In this document: piece by piece, positions 1 through 8,276 of the stretch
How the letters are laid out: each line of letters opens with the position of its first letter
Position numbering within the stretch: the first letter of the stretch is position 1
Source: Rhodospirillales bacterium
Lineage (GTDB): Bacteria > Pseudomonadota > Alphaproteobacteria > Kiloniellales > JACOMY01
Length of the DNA stretch: 64,000 nt
Assembly (NCBI GenBank): GCA_014324045.1
Contig: JACOMY010000003.1
Location: 62,001-126,000, forward strand
Reading direction: 5' to 3'
Notes under the pieces: generated by a model
The model's database searches: none
What the model saw: only the letters and a program-made list of their open reading frames with translations
Told to the model about the DNA's origin: nothing
Made by a program: the position numbers and the translations under genes

Positions 1-665
1 GTGACTAGGGCATCGATCACTGCCAAGTCTCCGGCTAGCAGATAGGAACGATAGAAGACTATAGCTGCCAAGGGCCGCTGTGGCTCTCGACCTGTGGCGA
101 GCACCAGCTTGCAGACTGCACCTAAGCTAGGGCAATAGAAGCCTTGCTGGGGCAGGGGGGCGGCCGGCGCGGCCGGCGCCGGCTGGGTACCGGCGCGAAA
201 GGCGGCTTCCGCGAGGAAGCGGGCCATGTTGTCGTCTCCCCCCTCGACGAAATAGCGCTCAAGCTTGGCCAAACCCTCTTCCGGCAGGGTGGAGAGCGCC
301 GTCAGTCGCGGATCGGGGCGTGCGTCTCCCGGCAGGAGCGCCAAGGCGATGCCTTCCTGTCGGCAGAAGCGCGCCAACTCCTCGGCCCCGTAGCGCCAAT
401 AGTCGAGCCCACCCAAAACCCGCGCTACCAGCAGCTTCGAGCCGGTGACGGTTTTCTCAACGTAGAGATCGACCGAAAGGGGATGGCGGAGGCGCGCCAA
501 ACTGGCCAGCCTGAGGCTCAGTCCCTGCGGCCGCCGCGCCATGGCGACGGCGGCAAGATCGCTGTCGGTGAAGGAGAGGAACAGCAGGTCGGCCGGACTT
601 TGCTCCAGGTCGACGGCGGGTTCCGCCTCGTCAAGGGACCGGGTCTCGCGGACCAGAAGGTGCAT
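1..665 (-). CDS. cobN: Cobaltochelatase subunit CobN, N-terminal part (cut by window edge)
   Basis: CobN is the large subunit of the ATP-dependent CobNST complex that inserts cobalt into hydrogenobyrinate a,c-diamide in the aerobic cobalamin pathway. About 221 codons are visible, under a fifth of a family member of roughly 1,200-1,300 residues. The start MHLLVRETRSLDEAEPAVDL is the usual CobN opening, and segments such as LLFLSFTDSDLAAVA and FCRQEGIALALLPGD fit the family N-terminal domain. It is the last visible gene of a minus-strand operon and starts 6 bases after the cobW stop. The gene runs off the left edge, so its integrity cannot be judged. Confidence 0.9.
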   Translation of the reverse strand, partial: MHLLVRETRSLDEAEPAVDLEQSPADLLFLSFTDSDLAAVAMARRPQGLSLRLASLARLRHPLSVDLYVEKTVTGSKLLVARVLGGLDYWRYGAEELARFCRQEGIALALLPGDARPDPRLTALSTLPEEGLAKLERYFVEGGDDNMARFLAEAAFRAGTQPAPAAPAAPLPQQGFYCPSLGAVCKLVLATGREPQRPLAAIVFYRSYLLAGDLAVIDALV

Positions 666-671
666 GGCCGG

Positions 672-1706
672 TCATCCCGCTAGGGCTGTCACGATTGCGT
701 CGCGGTCCATACCGCTGTGGCCGATGATGACCAAGCGGCTGCTGCGGGCTTCTTCGGCCTGCCAAAGGCGGTCGTAGTGATGGCGGAAGCGCGCGCCGAC
801 CCCGTGTAGCAGCAGGCGCATCGGCTTGCCCGAGACCGCCAGGAAACCCTTCACGCGGAGGATGTCGTGGACCTCCACGGTCTGCTGCAGGCGCGCCAGC
901 AGGGCCTCGGCGGCGGGCTGTTCCGGTAGCTCGACGATAAAACTGTCGAAATCGTCGTGCTCGTGGTCGTCCAGTCCGTCGTGGTGCGAGGGGCGGTCGT
1001 CGAGATCGTCTTCGGCGGTAGCGCCCAGCCCCAGCAGGACGCTTGGGTCGACGACACCCTCCTCGGTCGTCACCACCTTCACCGCCCGCGGCAGTCTGGT
1101 CTCGACCTCGTTGAGAACCCAGTCCCGCGACGACCCCGTCAGGAGATCGCTCTTGTTCACGATCACCAAGTCGGCGGCGGAGAGCTGATCTTCGAAGACC
1201 TCTTGCAGCGGATTGTCGTGATCTAAGGATTCGTCGGCCTGGCGCTGACGCTCCACCTGTTCGGGATCGTCGGCGAAGCGGCCCTCGGCCACCGCCGGCC
1301 CGTCGACTACGGCGATGACGCCGTCCACCGTCAGGCGGGAGCGAATCGAGGGCCAGTCGAAGGCTTTCAAAAGTGGCTTCGGCAAGGCGAGGCCGGAGGT
1401 CTCGATCAGGATATGCTCCGGCGGATTGTCGCGCTCGACCAAAGTTTCCATGCTGGGCACGAAGTCGTCGGCGACCGTGCAGCAGAGGCAGCCGTTGGCA
1501 AGCTCGACGATGTCTTCCTCGCCGCAGCTCTCGATACCGCAGCCCTTCAGGATCTGGCCGTCGATGCCAAGGCTGCCGAACTCGTTGACAATGACGGCAA
1601 CACGGCGCCCGCCGGCGTTCTCCAGGACATGGCGGACCAGGGTCGTCTTGCCGGCACCGAGGAAGCCAGTGATGACGGTGGTGGGAATCTTGGCCCCGGA
1701 GATCAT
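672..1706 (-). CDS. cobW: CobW-family metal-binding GTPase
   Basis: This is a G3E-family P-loop GTPase of 344 residues, thought to deliver a metal (cobalt in B12 loci) to a client enzyme. The Walker A motif GFLGAGKTT is near residue 15, the family CXCC metal motif appears as NGCLCC near residue 72, NKSD is the guanine-specificity motif, and a His/Asp-rich stretch (PSHHDGLDDHEHDD) precedes the CobW C-terminal domain. The chosen ATG gives the family start MISGAKIPTTVITG; a longer reading adds unrelated residues. The ATG overlaps the DUF1636 stop as ATGA, so translation is probably coupled, and cobN follows directly. Metal supply to CobN is inferred from position. Confidence 0.93.
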   Translation of the reverse strand: MISGAKIPTTVITGFLGAGKTTLVRHVLENAGGRRVAVIVNEFGSLGIDGQILKGCGIESCGEEDIVELANGCLCCTVADDFVPSMETLVERDNPPEHILIETSGLALPKPLLKAFDWPSIRSRLTVDGVIAVVDGPAVAEGRFADDPEQVERQRQADESLDHDNPLQEVFEDQLSAADLVIVNKSDLLTGSSRDWVLNEVETRLPRAVKVVTTEEGVVDPSVLLGLGATAEDDLDDRPSHHDGLDDHEHDDFDSFIVELPEQPAAEALLARLQQTVEVHDILRVKGFLAVSGKPMRLLLHGVGARFRHHYDRLWQAEEARSSRLVIIGHSGMDRDAIVTALAG

Positions 1707-2107
1707 GCGGCTTCGTCTCTCTTTGCGCTTTTCTTTGCACTGGGGGATGTTTCTAGCGGCGGTATACGGGCCAGGGTCTTGCGTCGCAGGCTTTCCGGCC
1801 GTTCGCACCAAGGCACCTGCCCATCAGCTGTCTCGCCATGGCGGCGAGCATAGTCCAAGAGATCCGGCCCCTGTGTGTCCGGGTCAATCTCGCAGAGCAC
1901 ATAAGCCCATTTGTCCGGCGCCGCAATGACGGCCGTGCAGGCGCGCTTGCAACCGGACAGGCAGCGGACTTTTTCGACCCGCAGGCTTTCGTCGGCTTCG
2001 GCCGCGAGCGCACGATAGAGTCTCGTACCGTCGCGATCCGCTTCCGCAATCTCGGCCTCGGCATTGCGCCGGCAAGTGATGCAGATCCGCAGGACTGTCT
2101 GGGGCAT
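1703..2107 (-). CDS. DUF1636 family protein (ferredoxin-like, CobW-associated)
   Basis: This 134-residue protein belongs to DUF1636, a poorly characterised family usually found next to cobW/cobN. Four Cys residues are placed like a thioredoxin-like 2Fe-2S ferredoxin: CITCRR near the N-terminus and CLSGCKRAC mid-protein. The acidic and aromatic segment PDKWAYVLCEIDPDTQ follows. The ATG at 2107 is preferred over an upstream TTG because GAGAG lies about 7 bases before it. It is the first gene after the B12 riboswitch and overlaps cobW by four bases. A role in cobalt handling or redox is inferred from context only. Confidence 0.85.
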   Translation of the reverse strand: MPQTVLRICITCRRNAEAEIAEADRDGTRLYRALAAEADESLRVEKVRCLSGCKRACTAVIAAPDKWAYVLCEIDPDTQGPDLLDYARRHGETADGQVPWCERPESLRRKTLARIPPLETSPSAKKSAKRDEAA

Positions 2108-2179
2108 GGGTTCTCTCAACGCTTGCTATGCCGACGAGTCGCGGCGCCTGAACCGCAAGCGCAACGACCTGTCCTCGCG

Positions 2180-2207
2180 AAGAGTACCCCCCCCAAGAGT
2201 ACCCCCC
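2180..2207. repeat. Two-copy G-rich direct repeat in the DUF1636 leader
   Basis: AAGAGTACCCCCC is repeated back to back on the plus strand (the first copy has two extra C). On the transcribed minus strand this is a pair of GGGGGGTACTCTT blocks between the riboswitch and the DUF1636 start. The function is unknown; it could be slippage-prone sequence or part of the expression platform. Confidence 0.7.
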
Positions 2208-2284
2208 AATGGAGACCGGTGCACCCGCCGGCCATCGGGGTTTCGTCCGGGACACCCCGCCCTGGACCTTCCCGCGAGAACGCG

Positions 2285-2470
2285 ATTCGACGGCAGGTCT
2301 CCTGGCTCACGGTTGATCGCCGATCGCCCCCTTCCCAAGGGCGTGGGGGCATTTGCCCTTCCCTCAGTGGCTCTTGGCCATCGGCTCGCCGCATACAGTT
2401 GCGGGGGCAGCTGCGGCTTCCTCTTGCCGGGGCAAGCGTTACCGCATTCCCTCTTCACCCAATCGGCTGA
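2285..2470 (-). promoter_or_regulatory. Cobalamin (B12) riboswitch leading DUF1636-cobW-cobN
   Basis: Read on the minus strand, the region has the landmarks of the AdoCbl aptamer in order: GAGGGAATGCGGT near the 5' end, the core CCCCCGCAACTGTATGCGG, then GAGCCACTGAGGGAAGG, and the B12 box GAGCCAGGAGACCTGCC (plus 2292-2308). About 180 bases of leader separate the B12 box from the DUF1636 start, which leaves room for an expression platform. A TTGACA hexamer on the minus strand at 2522-2527 is a possible -35. The divergent cobU-cobO-cobQ genes lie upstream of this element and are not behind it. Whether it controls termination or translation cannot be decided by eye. Confidence 0.92.
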
Positions 2471-2591
2471 CTTTGCCGCCCGGGACCGTCAGGGTTATTC
2501 TTGACGTTGCCTGTGCCATGCTGTCAATCGCCCGAACGACCAAGATTTTGCTGCTGCTACGTCGGGCAATTAGCGGAGGAGCGTCACGCCC

Positions 2592-3116
2592 TTGTCCTGT
2601 CCTCTGGTAACATTGTTGTTGGGCGGCGCGCGCTCGGGCAAGAGCCGCTACGCCGAATCCTTGGTGACCGCCGAGGCACCGCCCTGGACCTACATCGCAA
2701 CGGCCGAGCCCTTCGACAACGAAATGAAGGCGCGAATCGAGGCGCACAAGGCGCGTCGGACAGCCGGCTGGCGGTCCTTCGAGGCGCCGCGCGGCTTGGC
2801 GCAGACCCTGCAGCGCGCGCCCTCGTTGCAGCCGCTCTTGATCGACTGCCTGACGCTTTGGCTCAGTAACATCCTCTTGGGCGATCTCGACCTTGAGGCG
2901 CAGATCGCCGCGCTGGAGGAGGCGCTGGCCAAGCGACAGGCATCGACGGTGCTGGTCGCCAACGAGGTGGGCTTGGGCATCGTGCCGGAGAACGCGCTAG
3001 CCAGGCGCTTCCGCGACGAGGCCGGTTGGCTCAATCAGCGGCTTGCAGCCAAGGCTGGCCGCGTGATCTTCATGGTGGCCGGGATGCCCATGATCGTGAA
3101 GGACCGGCAGCAGTGA
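2592..3116 (+). CDS. cobU: Bifunctional adenosylcobinamide kinase / adenosylcobinamide-phosphate guanylyltransferase
   Basis: CobU (CobP) phosphorylates adenosylcobinamide and activates it with GMP for nucleotide-loop assembly. The 174-residue protein has the P-loop GGARSGKSRYAE near residue 10, the motif YIATAEPFDNEM, the Mg/nucleotide segment LLIDCLTLWLSN and VANEVGLGIVPEN, all typical. The start is a TTG with GGAGGA about 11 bases upstream; no in-frame ATG or GTG fits better. Its stop overlaps the GTG start of cobO, so the two are probably coupled. It is the first gene of the plus-strand cob operon. Confidence 0.93.
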   Translation: MSCPLVTLLLGGARSGKSRYAESLVTAEAPPWTYIATAEPFDNEMKARIEAHKARRTAGWRSFEAPRGLAQTLQRAPSLQPLLIDCLTLWLSNILLGDLDLEAQIAALEEALAKRQASTVLVANEVGLGIVPENALARRFRDEAGWLNQRLAAKAGRVIFMVAGMPMIVKDRQQ

Positions 3117-3721
3117 GCGCAGCGGAAGAAGCGGCCCGTCACAAGGCGAAGATGGCCAAGCGCAAGGCCGTGCAGGATGCCGAGGTGGCCGGCAAGACCC
3201 AAGAGAAGGGCTTGCTCATTGTGCACACCGGACCGGGCAAGGGTAAGTCGACCGCCGCCTTCGGGCTGGCGCTCAGGATGCTGGGACGCAGTGGCAAGGT
3301 CGGCATCGTGCAGTTCATCAAGGGCGCATGGGACACCGGCGAGGCCCATGCCCTTCAGGCCTTTGGCGAGCGGGTGGAATGGCACGCGATGGGCGAGGGT
3401 TTTACCTGGGAGACGCAGGACAAGGCGCGCGACATTGCCGCCTGCCAAGCGGCTTGGGAGAAGGTGCGTCAGCTGATGGCCGATCCCGGCTTGCACCTGC
3501 TGATCCTCGACGAGTTGAACATCGCCCTGCGCTACGACTACCTCGATCTGAAAGATGTGATGGCGGCACTGCAGGCACGGCGGCCCGATCTGCACATCGT
3601 GGTGACCGGCCGCAATGCCAAGGAGCCCTTGATCCAAGCCGCCGATCTGGTCACCGAGATGCGCCTGGTGAAACACCACTTCAAAGCCGGCGTGAAGGCG
3701 CAGGAGGGAATCGAGTTCTGA
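3113..3721 (+). CDS. cobO: Corrinoid adenosyltransferase
   Basis: CobO (CobA type) transfers the adenosyl group of ATP to the reduced corrinoid to form the Co-C bond. The 202-residue protein has the P-loop [14 protein letters not shown] near residue 37, the [10 protein letters not shown] segment, [16 protein letters not shown] and the typical end [20 protein letters not shown] overlapping the cobU TGA is taken as the start because it gives the short charged N-terminal extension common in CobO. The stop shares bases with the cobQ ATG (TGATG), continuing the coupled operon cobU-cobO-cobQ. Confidence 0.93.
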   Translation: MSAAEEAARHKAKMAKRKAVQDAEVAGKTQEKGLLIVHTGPGKGKSTAAFGLALRMLGRSGKVGIVQFIKGAWDTGEAHALQAFGERVEWHAMGEGFTWETQDKARDIAACQAAWEKVRQLMADPGLHLLILDELNIALRYDYLDLKDVMAALQARRPDLHIVVTGRNAKEPLIQAADLVTEMRLVKHHFKAGVKAQEGIEF

Positions 3722-5199
3722 TGACCGCTGCCAGACGCGGTCGGGCAATCATGCTGCAGGGGACCGGCTCCAACGTCGGAAAGTCTCTGTTGGTGGCCGG
3801 TCTCTGCCGCTTGGCGCGCCGGCAGGGTCTCTCGGTCGCGCCCTTCAAGCCGCAGAACATGGCCAACAATGCCGCGGTGACGCCTGACGGCGGTGAGATC
3901 GGACGCGCCCAAGCGCTGCAGGCTCGTGCCGCAGGCTTGGCGCCCTCGATCGATATGAACCCCGTGCTTCTGAAGCCTCAAAGCGAAACAGGAGCACAAC
4001 TAGTGGTCCGGGGCAAGGTGGCCGGCACGGCAAGGGCCAAGGACTACCAGACCCGCAAGCAGAGCCTGCTGCCGGCCGTATTGGAGAGCTTCGGGCGCTT
4101 GCGGGCGCACCACGATCTGGTGATCGTCGAGGGCGCGGGCAGTGCTTCGGAGGTCAATCTCAGGGCCGGCGATATCGCCAACATGGGCTTCGCCCGTGCG
4201 GCCGACGTGCCTGTCGTCCTGATCGGTGACATCGATCGCGGTGGGGTCATCGCCAGCCTGGTCGGTACCAAGCATGTCATCCTCGCCGAAGATGCCGATA
4301 TGATTTCTGGATTCCTTGTCAACAAGATGCGGGGCGATCTTACGCTCTTCGACGAGGGGATGCGCACTATCGAGTCCATGACCGGTTGGCCGGCCTTGGG
4401 GCTGATCCCCTACTTCGAGCCGGCGCGTCGGCTGCCGGCGGAGGACGCCTACGACCTGGCCGAGCGCAGCGGCGCCCTGCGTCGCGAGGGTGGCCTGAAG
4501 ATCGCGGTGCCGCTCTATCCGCGGATTGCTAACTTCGACGATTTGGACCCCTTGGCCGGCGAATCCGCTATCGATCTGCAGTTGGTACCCTCCGGCAAGC
4601 CTTTGCCGGGCGATGCGGCCCTGGTGATTCTACCGGGCTCCAAGGCCACGATTGCCGATCTGGCTGCCCTGCGGCGCGAGGGCTGGGACATCGACCTCCT
4701 GGCCCATCGTCGGCGTGGCGGGCGCATCCTGGGGCTCTGCGGCGGCTATCAGATGCTTGGCAGGCGGCTCGCGGACCCCGATGGCATCGAGGGGCCGCCG
4801 AGTGCGGTCGAGGGGCTGGGTCTGCTCGACGTCGAGACCGAGCTCAAGGGCGACAAGCATCTGGTCGCGGTCGAGGGCCAATCGCTGCCCGACACAGTGC
4901 CGTTCCATGGTTACGAGATGCACATCGGATGCACCGAGGGTCTGGATCGGCAGCGTCCGCTGCTGCGCTTCGCCGATGGGCGCGGCGACGGTGCCCAGTC
5001 CGCGGACGGCTTGGTCATGGGCAGCTACGCCCACGGTCTCTTCGCCGACGATCGCCAGCGGGCGGCTTGGCTGCGCCGTTTGGGCGCCGGTCTGTCGGAC
5101 TATGCGCACGAAGCGGCGATCGAGGAGACTCTGGACGGACTGACCGAGCACTTGTCGCAGCACTTGGATAGCACGAGGCTCTTCGGCTTGGCTAGGTGA
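3721..5199 (+). CDS. cobQ: Cobyric acid synthase (glutamine-hydrolysing)
   Basis: CobQ amidates four carboxyl groups of adenosylcobyrinate a,c-diamide using glutamine and ATP. At 492 residues it is full length. The dethiobiotin-synthetase-like N-terminal domain carries [18 protein letters not shown] and [14 protein letters not shown]. The class I glutamine amidotransferase domain has the nucleophile Cys in [15 protein letters not shown] near residue 340, and a late His in GSYAHGLF. The ATG shares its A with the cobO stop. A longer upstream reading in this frame only overlaps cobO and is not real. Its 3' end overlaps the convergent cobD by 8 bases. Confidence 0.95.
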   Translation: MTAARRGRAIMLQGTGSNVGKSLLVAGLCRLARRQGLSVAPFKPQNMANNAAVTPDGGEIGRAQALQARAAGLAPSIDMNPVLLKPQSETGAQLVVRGKVAGTARAKDYQTRKQSLLPAVLESFGRLRAHHDLVIVEGAGSASEVNLRAGDIANMGFARAADVPVVLIGDIDRGGVIASLVGTKHVILAEDADMISGFLVNKMRGDLTLFDEGMRTIESMTGWPALGLIPYFEPARRLPAEDAYDLAERSGALRREGGLKIAVPLYPRIANFDDLDPLAGESAIDLQLVPSGKPLPGDAALVILPGSKATIADLAALRREGWDIDLLAHRRRGGRILGLCGGYQMLGRRLADPDGIEGPPSAVEGLGLLDVETELKGDKHLVAVEGQSLPDTVPFHGYEMHIGCTEGLDRQRPLLRFADGRGDGAQSADGLVMGSYAHGLFADDRQRAAWLRRLGAGLSDYAHEAAIEETLDGLTEHLSQHLDSTRLFGLAR

Positions 5200-6175
5200 C
5201 CCAAACCAAAAGGGCGACCCCTAGGATCTGCAGCAGGGCCGCCGCACGGTAGAGCTGGAGTGCCTGGCGAATGTCGGCCGCGGTCGCCTCTGCGCGGCCG
5301 TCGCCCATCCAAGCGTCCGCCACCCCCTCGCTGCCGTAGCGCCGCGGTCCGGCCAGCCGCAGTCCCAACGCACCGGCGAAGGCGGCCTCGGGAAACCCGG
5401 CATTGGGAGAGCGGTGTTGCTGGGCGTCGCGACGAACGGCTTGCAGTGCAGCGCCCGCATTGCAGTCGGGGAGGATAAGAGCGGCCGAAGCAACCAGGAG
5501 GGATGTGAGGCGCGAAGCCGGGAGGTTGATCAGGTCGTCGAAGCGTGCCGCCGCCCAGCCGAAGGCGCGGTAGCGCTCGCTCTTGTGGCCGATCATGGAA
5601 TCGGCCGTGTTGGCGGCCTTGTACATGGCGATCCCGGGCAGACCGAAAAGACCGCAGTAGAAGGCCGGGGCAACGACTCCGTCGGAGAAGTTCTCGGCCA
5701 GGCTCTCGATCGCCGCGCGGGCGACGCCGGCCTGGTCCAGGCGCTCCGGATCTCGACCGACGATCTTCGCCACGGCCGCCCGGCCGCCCGCCAAGCCCTC
5801 GCGCTCCAGCCCCTCGGCAACCGCTGCCACGTGGGTATGGAGGCTGCGCTGCGCCAGGAGCGTACTGACGAGGCAGGCGAGGATGAGCGCGCCCAGGATA
5901 TCGGACAGCAAGACATCGGACAGGCTGAAGAGCACAGCTTCCAGCAAAAGGGCCGGCACAAGCGTGGCAAGAAGTACGATCGTCAGGACGTAGGCGCCGG
6001 CGATACGCCCTTCCCGGTCCAAGCGGTTGCGCCGGTTAGCGCGTTCCTCCAAATAGCCGATCAAGCGGCCGATCCAGCCCACCGGATGCCCGATTCGGCG
6101 ATAGACTGCGTCCGGGTAGCCGACAATGGCCTCGATGACGAGGGCCAGGAGGAGGATCTTGAGCGGGTCAGTCAG
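5192..6175 (-). CDS. cobD: Adenosylcobinamide-phosphate synthase CobD/CbiB, probable CTG start
   Basis: CobD/CbiB is an inner-membrane enzyme joining adenosylcobyric acid to aminopropanol (phosphate). Family features include [39 protein letters not shown]-like text, and several hydrophobic segments. The first ATG or GTG in frame (GTG at 6082) would remove the conserved first helix. In the same frame, upstream codons read [20 protein letters not shown], the expected N-terminus, beginning at a CTG at 6175 with AGAGG about 8 bases upstream. With that start the product is about 327 residues, normal for the family. The start codon is therefore inferred. It converges on cobQ with an 8-base overlap. 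Confidence 0.85.
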   Translation of the reverse strand: MTDPLKILLLALVIEAIVGYPDAVYRRIGHPVGWIGRLIGYLEERANRRNRLDREGRIAGAYVLTIVLLATLVPALLLEAVLFSLSDVLLSDILGALILACLVSTLLAQRSLHTHVAAVAEGLEREGLAGGRAAVAKIVGRDPERLDQAGVARAAIESLAENFSDGVVAPAFYCGLFGLPGIAMYKAANTADSMIGHKSERYRAFGWAAARFDDLINLPASRLTSLLVASAALILPDCNAGAALQAVRRDAQQHRSPNAGFPEAAFAGALGLRLAGPRRYGSEGVADAWMGDGRAEATAADIRQALQLYRAAALLQILGVALLVWVT

Positions 6176-6274
6176 AGGGGTGGCCTCTTGCAGGGTGAAG
6201 TGTGGAACCGGCCCTTGTCGCGCCGCCGCCGCTGGCCGACATTAGGCAGCAAGCAGACAAGGAGCAAAGTGCCT

Positions 6275-6655
6275 ATGACAGAGCGCGGCCGAGAAGCCTT
6301 CATCGCCGAGGTGGCCTTCGACCGTCGGGGCTTGGTGCCGGCCGTGGCGCAAGCTGCCGACAGCGGGGAGGTGTTGATGATGGCTTGGATGAATGCCGAC
6401 TCTCTGCGGGAAACCCTCCGCAGCGGCCGGGTCTGCTACTGGTCGCGCTCGCGGCAGGCGCTTTGGCGTAAGGGGGAGACCTCGGGCCATGTCCAGACCC
6501 TGGTTGAGGCGCGCGTCGACTGCGACGGCGACACCCTGCTTTTATTGGTCGATCAGCTTGGGCCGGCCTGTCATACGAAGCGTCCCAACTGTTTCTATCG
6601 GGCGCTGAGAGACGGGTCGCTGGTGGAGATCAGCCAGCCGATGGATAAGGCCTGA
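6275..6655 (+). CDS. hisI: Phosphoribosyl-AMP cyclohydrolase
   Basis: HisI opens the purine ring of PR-AMP in the third step of histidine biosynthesis. The 126-residue stand-alone form has the family segments GEVLMMAWMNADSLRETL, YWSRSRQALWRKGETSGH and the metal-binding cysteines in ARVDCDGDTLLLLV and GPACHTKRPNCFYR. AAGGAG lies 10 bases before the ATG. Its TGA shares a base with the ATG of sufE (TGATG). The other his genes are not in the window, so this is a detached hisI. Confidence 0.95.
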   Translation: MTERGREAFIAEVAFDRRGLVPAVAQAADSGEVLMMAWMNADSLRETLRSGRVCYWSRSRQALWRKGETSGHVQTLVEARVDCDGDTLLLLVDQLGPACHTKRPNCFYRALRDGSLVEISQPMDKA

Positions 6656-7092
6656 TGCCGGACAATCGGAACCCCGCCCCGACCGCTGCGGCCTTCGAGG
6701 AGGTCCAAGAGGCCTTCGAGTTGCTGCCCGATTGGGAGGAACGCTATCGCTATGTCATTGATCTGGGACGCAGCCTGGAGCCCCTGACGGCTGAGGAGCG
6801 TTCGGCTGAGAACAAGGTGGATGGCTGCGTCAGTCAGGTCTGGCTGGTTGCCGGGCGGGGCGGAGAAGGGGGGATGCACTTCCGCGCCGACAGCGATGCA
6901 CATATCGTGCGTGGGCTTTTGGCAATCCTGCTGCGCCTTTACGACGGCCGCAGCCCGCGCGACATCCTGGCCGTAGACGCATGCGCGCTCTTGGACAGTC
7001 TCGACCTTGAGGGCCATCTCTCGCCGAGCCGGACCAATGGGCTCTTCTCCATGGTAAAGCGCATCCGCAGCCTGGCTGCCGAGGCGGCCTGA
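6655..7092 (+). CDS. sufE: SufE family cysteine-desulfurase sulfur acceptor
   Basis: SufE accepts persulfide sulfur from the SufS desulfurase and passes it on for Fe-S cluster assembly. The 145-residue protein has the family N-terminus EVQEAFELLPDWEERYRYVI, the Asn/Lys segment AENKVDGCVSQVW carrying the sulfur-accepting Cys (near residue 58), and a C-terminal end GHLSPSRTNGLFSMVKRI typical of SufE. It starts on the hisI stop, so it is likely cotranslated. Other suf genes are not visible here. Confidence 0.93.
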   Translation: MPDNRNPAPTAAAFEEVQEAFELLPDWEERYRYVIDLGRSLEPLTAEERSAENKVDGCVSQVWLVAGRGGEGGMHFRADSDAHIVRGLLAILLRLYDGRSPRDILAVDACALLDSLDLEGHLSPSRTNGLFSMVKRIRSLAAEAA

Positions 7093-7096
7093 CGGT

Positions 7097-8137
7097 ATGG
7101 GCGCGGCCGAACGGCAAGGCCCCACACGGCGGGGTGTGCTGACCGGATTGGCCGGATTGGCCGCCTGGGCCGCGCCGCAGGCCCTGGCGCAGGAGGCACC
7201 GCCGAGCCGCTTCTTCCGCATCGCCTCGGGGCCATCCGGGGGCATCTACTATCCCTTGGCCGGCTTGATTGCGGCGGCCATCAGCAACCCGACAAGCCAT
7301 CGTGCCTGCGAGGTCGAAGCGGTGTGCGGTATCCCCGGCCTCTTGGCCGTGGCGCAGACCAGTTCGGGATCCATCGCCAATCTGCATCGCCTGCTGAAGG
7401 GCGACGTGGAATCCGCTTTCTGTCAAGCGGATCTGGCCCGGCGCGCGGCGCAGGGAACCCTGCCTTCGGTCTCGGGACTGGACGGTAGCAAGCTGCGCGC
7501 GATCGCCTATCTCTTCCCGGAATATCTCCACATCGTCGTGCATAAGGACAGTTCCATCCGCACGCTGGCGGACTTGGCCGATCACTCTCTCGCTCTCGGT
7601 TCCTTCGAGTCTGGAACCCGGATCGTAGCGGAGGTCTTCCTGAAGGTCGCGGATCTGGAGGACAGGCTCTCCAAGGCGCCCGACCTTTCGCCAATCGATG
7701 CAGCCTATCATCTGCGGAAAGGCTCGTTGGACGCTTTCCTGGCGATGGCCGGGGTACCGGACGACAGTGTAGAATCGCTCGCGCAAGACCGTGCGATCCG
7801 CTTATTGCCATTCCGCGGCCAGGCCGCCGCGCGTTTCACCGAAGCGCAGCCTCCTTTCGAGGAAGCAGCGATCTTGGGGGGGATCTACGACAGCCTACCG
7901 GTGACGCCGACGGTCGCTGTCGGTGCCCTCTGGCTGGTTGCGGACACGCTGGAGGAGGAACTGGTCTATGCCATCACGGAAGCTCTGTGGAGTAAGGATA
8001 CGGAGGTCTTCCTGAAGGCGAATGGCGGCTATCGGGTGCCGAGGCTGAATGCCGATCGAGCCCTGAAAGACATCGGTGTTCCACCTCTGCATCCGGGCGC
8101 GGCCCGCTTCTACAAAAAATCTGGCAGGATCGCTTGA
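7097..8137 (+). CDS. TAXI family TRAP-type solute-binding protein
   Basis: A 346-residue periplasmic protein of the TAXI group of TRAP transporter solute receptors. The N-terminus has a twin-arginine start (PTRRGVLTGLAGLAAWA) and a likely cleavage near AQAL-AQEA. The mature protein begins FFRIASGPSGGIYYPLAGLI, the classical TAXI signature, followed by a short Cys-containing loop and LAVAQTSSGSIANL. It follows sufE by 4 bases, so it may share the transcript. No TRAP permease gene is adjacent; the ligand is unknown (glutamate or other small acids are known for some family members). Confidence 0.85.
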   Translation: MGAAERQGPTRRGVLTGLAGLAAWAAPQALAQEAPPSRFFRIASGPSGGIYYPLAGLIAAAISNPTSHRACEVEAVCGIPGLLAVAQTSSGSIANLHRLLKGDVESAFCQADLARRAAQGTLPSVSGLDGSKLRAIAYLFPEYLHIVVHKDSSIRTLADLADHSLALGSFESGTRIVAEVFLKVADLEDRLSKAPDLSPIDAAYHLRKGSLDAFLAMAGVPDDSVESLAQDRAIRLLPFRGQAAARFTEAQPPFEEAAILGGIYDSLPVTPTVAVGALWLVADTLEEELVYAITEALWSKDTEVFLKANGGYRVPRLNADRALKDIGVPPLHPGAARFYKKSGRIA

Positions 8138-8187
8138 GTGCCGGAAGGGTCAGGGCGGCAGCCTAACCGAGCAGGCTAGCCCAGCGC

Positions 8188-8261
8188 CGAGGCTGAGGTC
8201 AGCCTCGCTAGGCCGGGCTCGCTAGGCCAAGCGGCGAGGGCAAGACCGGTGTCCTCGCCGC
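8188..8261. terminator. Two strong hairpins between convergent genes
   Basis: A 20-base palindrome CGAGGCTGAGGTCAGCCTCG (8188-8207, 9-bp arms) is followed by a second 9-bp stem, GCGGCGAGG at 8231-8239 pairing with CCTCGCCGC at 8253-8261. Between them CTCGCTAGGCC is repeated directly. There is no T tract. Placement between convergent genes suggests transcription termination or mRNA end stabilisation for both strands. Confidence 0.55.
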
Positions 8262-8276
8262 CGAGAGGGCGGCGGA

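Noticed and set aside
631-1740. Long minus-strand frame overlapping cobW
   Set aside because: It is a shifted shadow of cobW rich in Arg and Pro with no family resemblance.
3328-3720. N-terminal extension of cobQ
   Set aside because: It overlaps cobO in another frame; the ATG on the cobO stop gives the normal CobQ start.
5414-6655. 413-codon plus-strand frame ending in hisI
   Set aside because: Only the last 126 codons are HisI; the rest is antisense to cobD and non-conserved.
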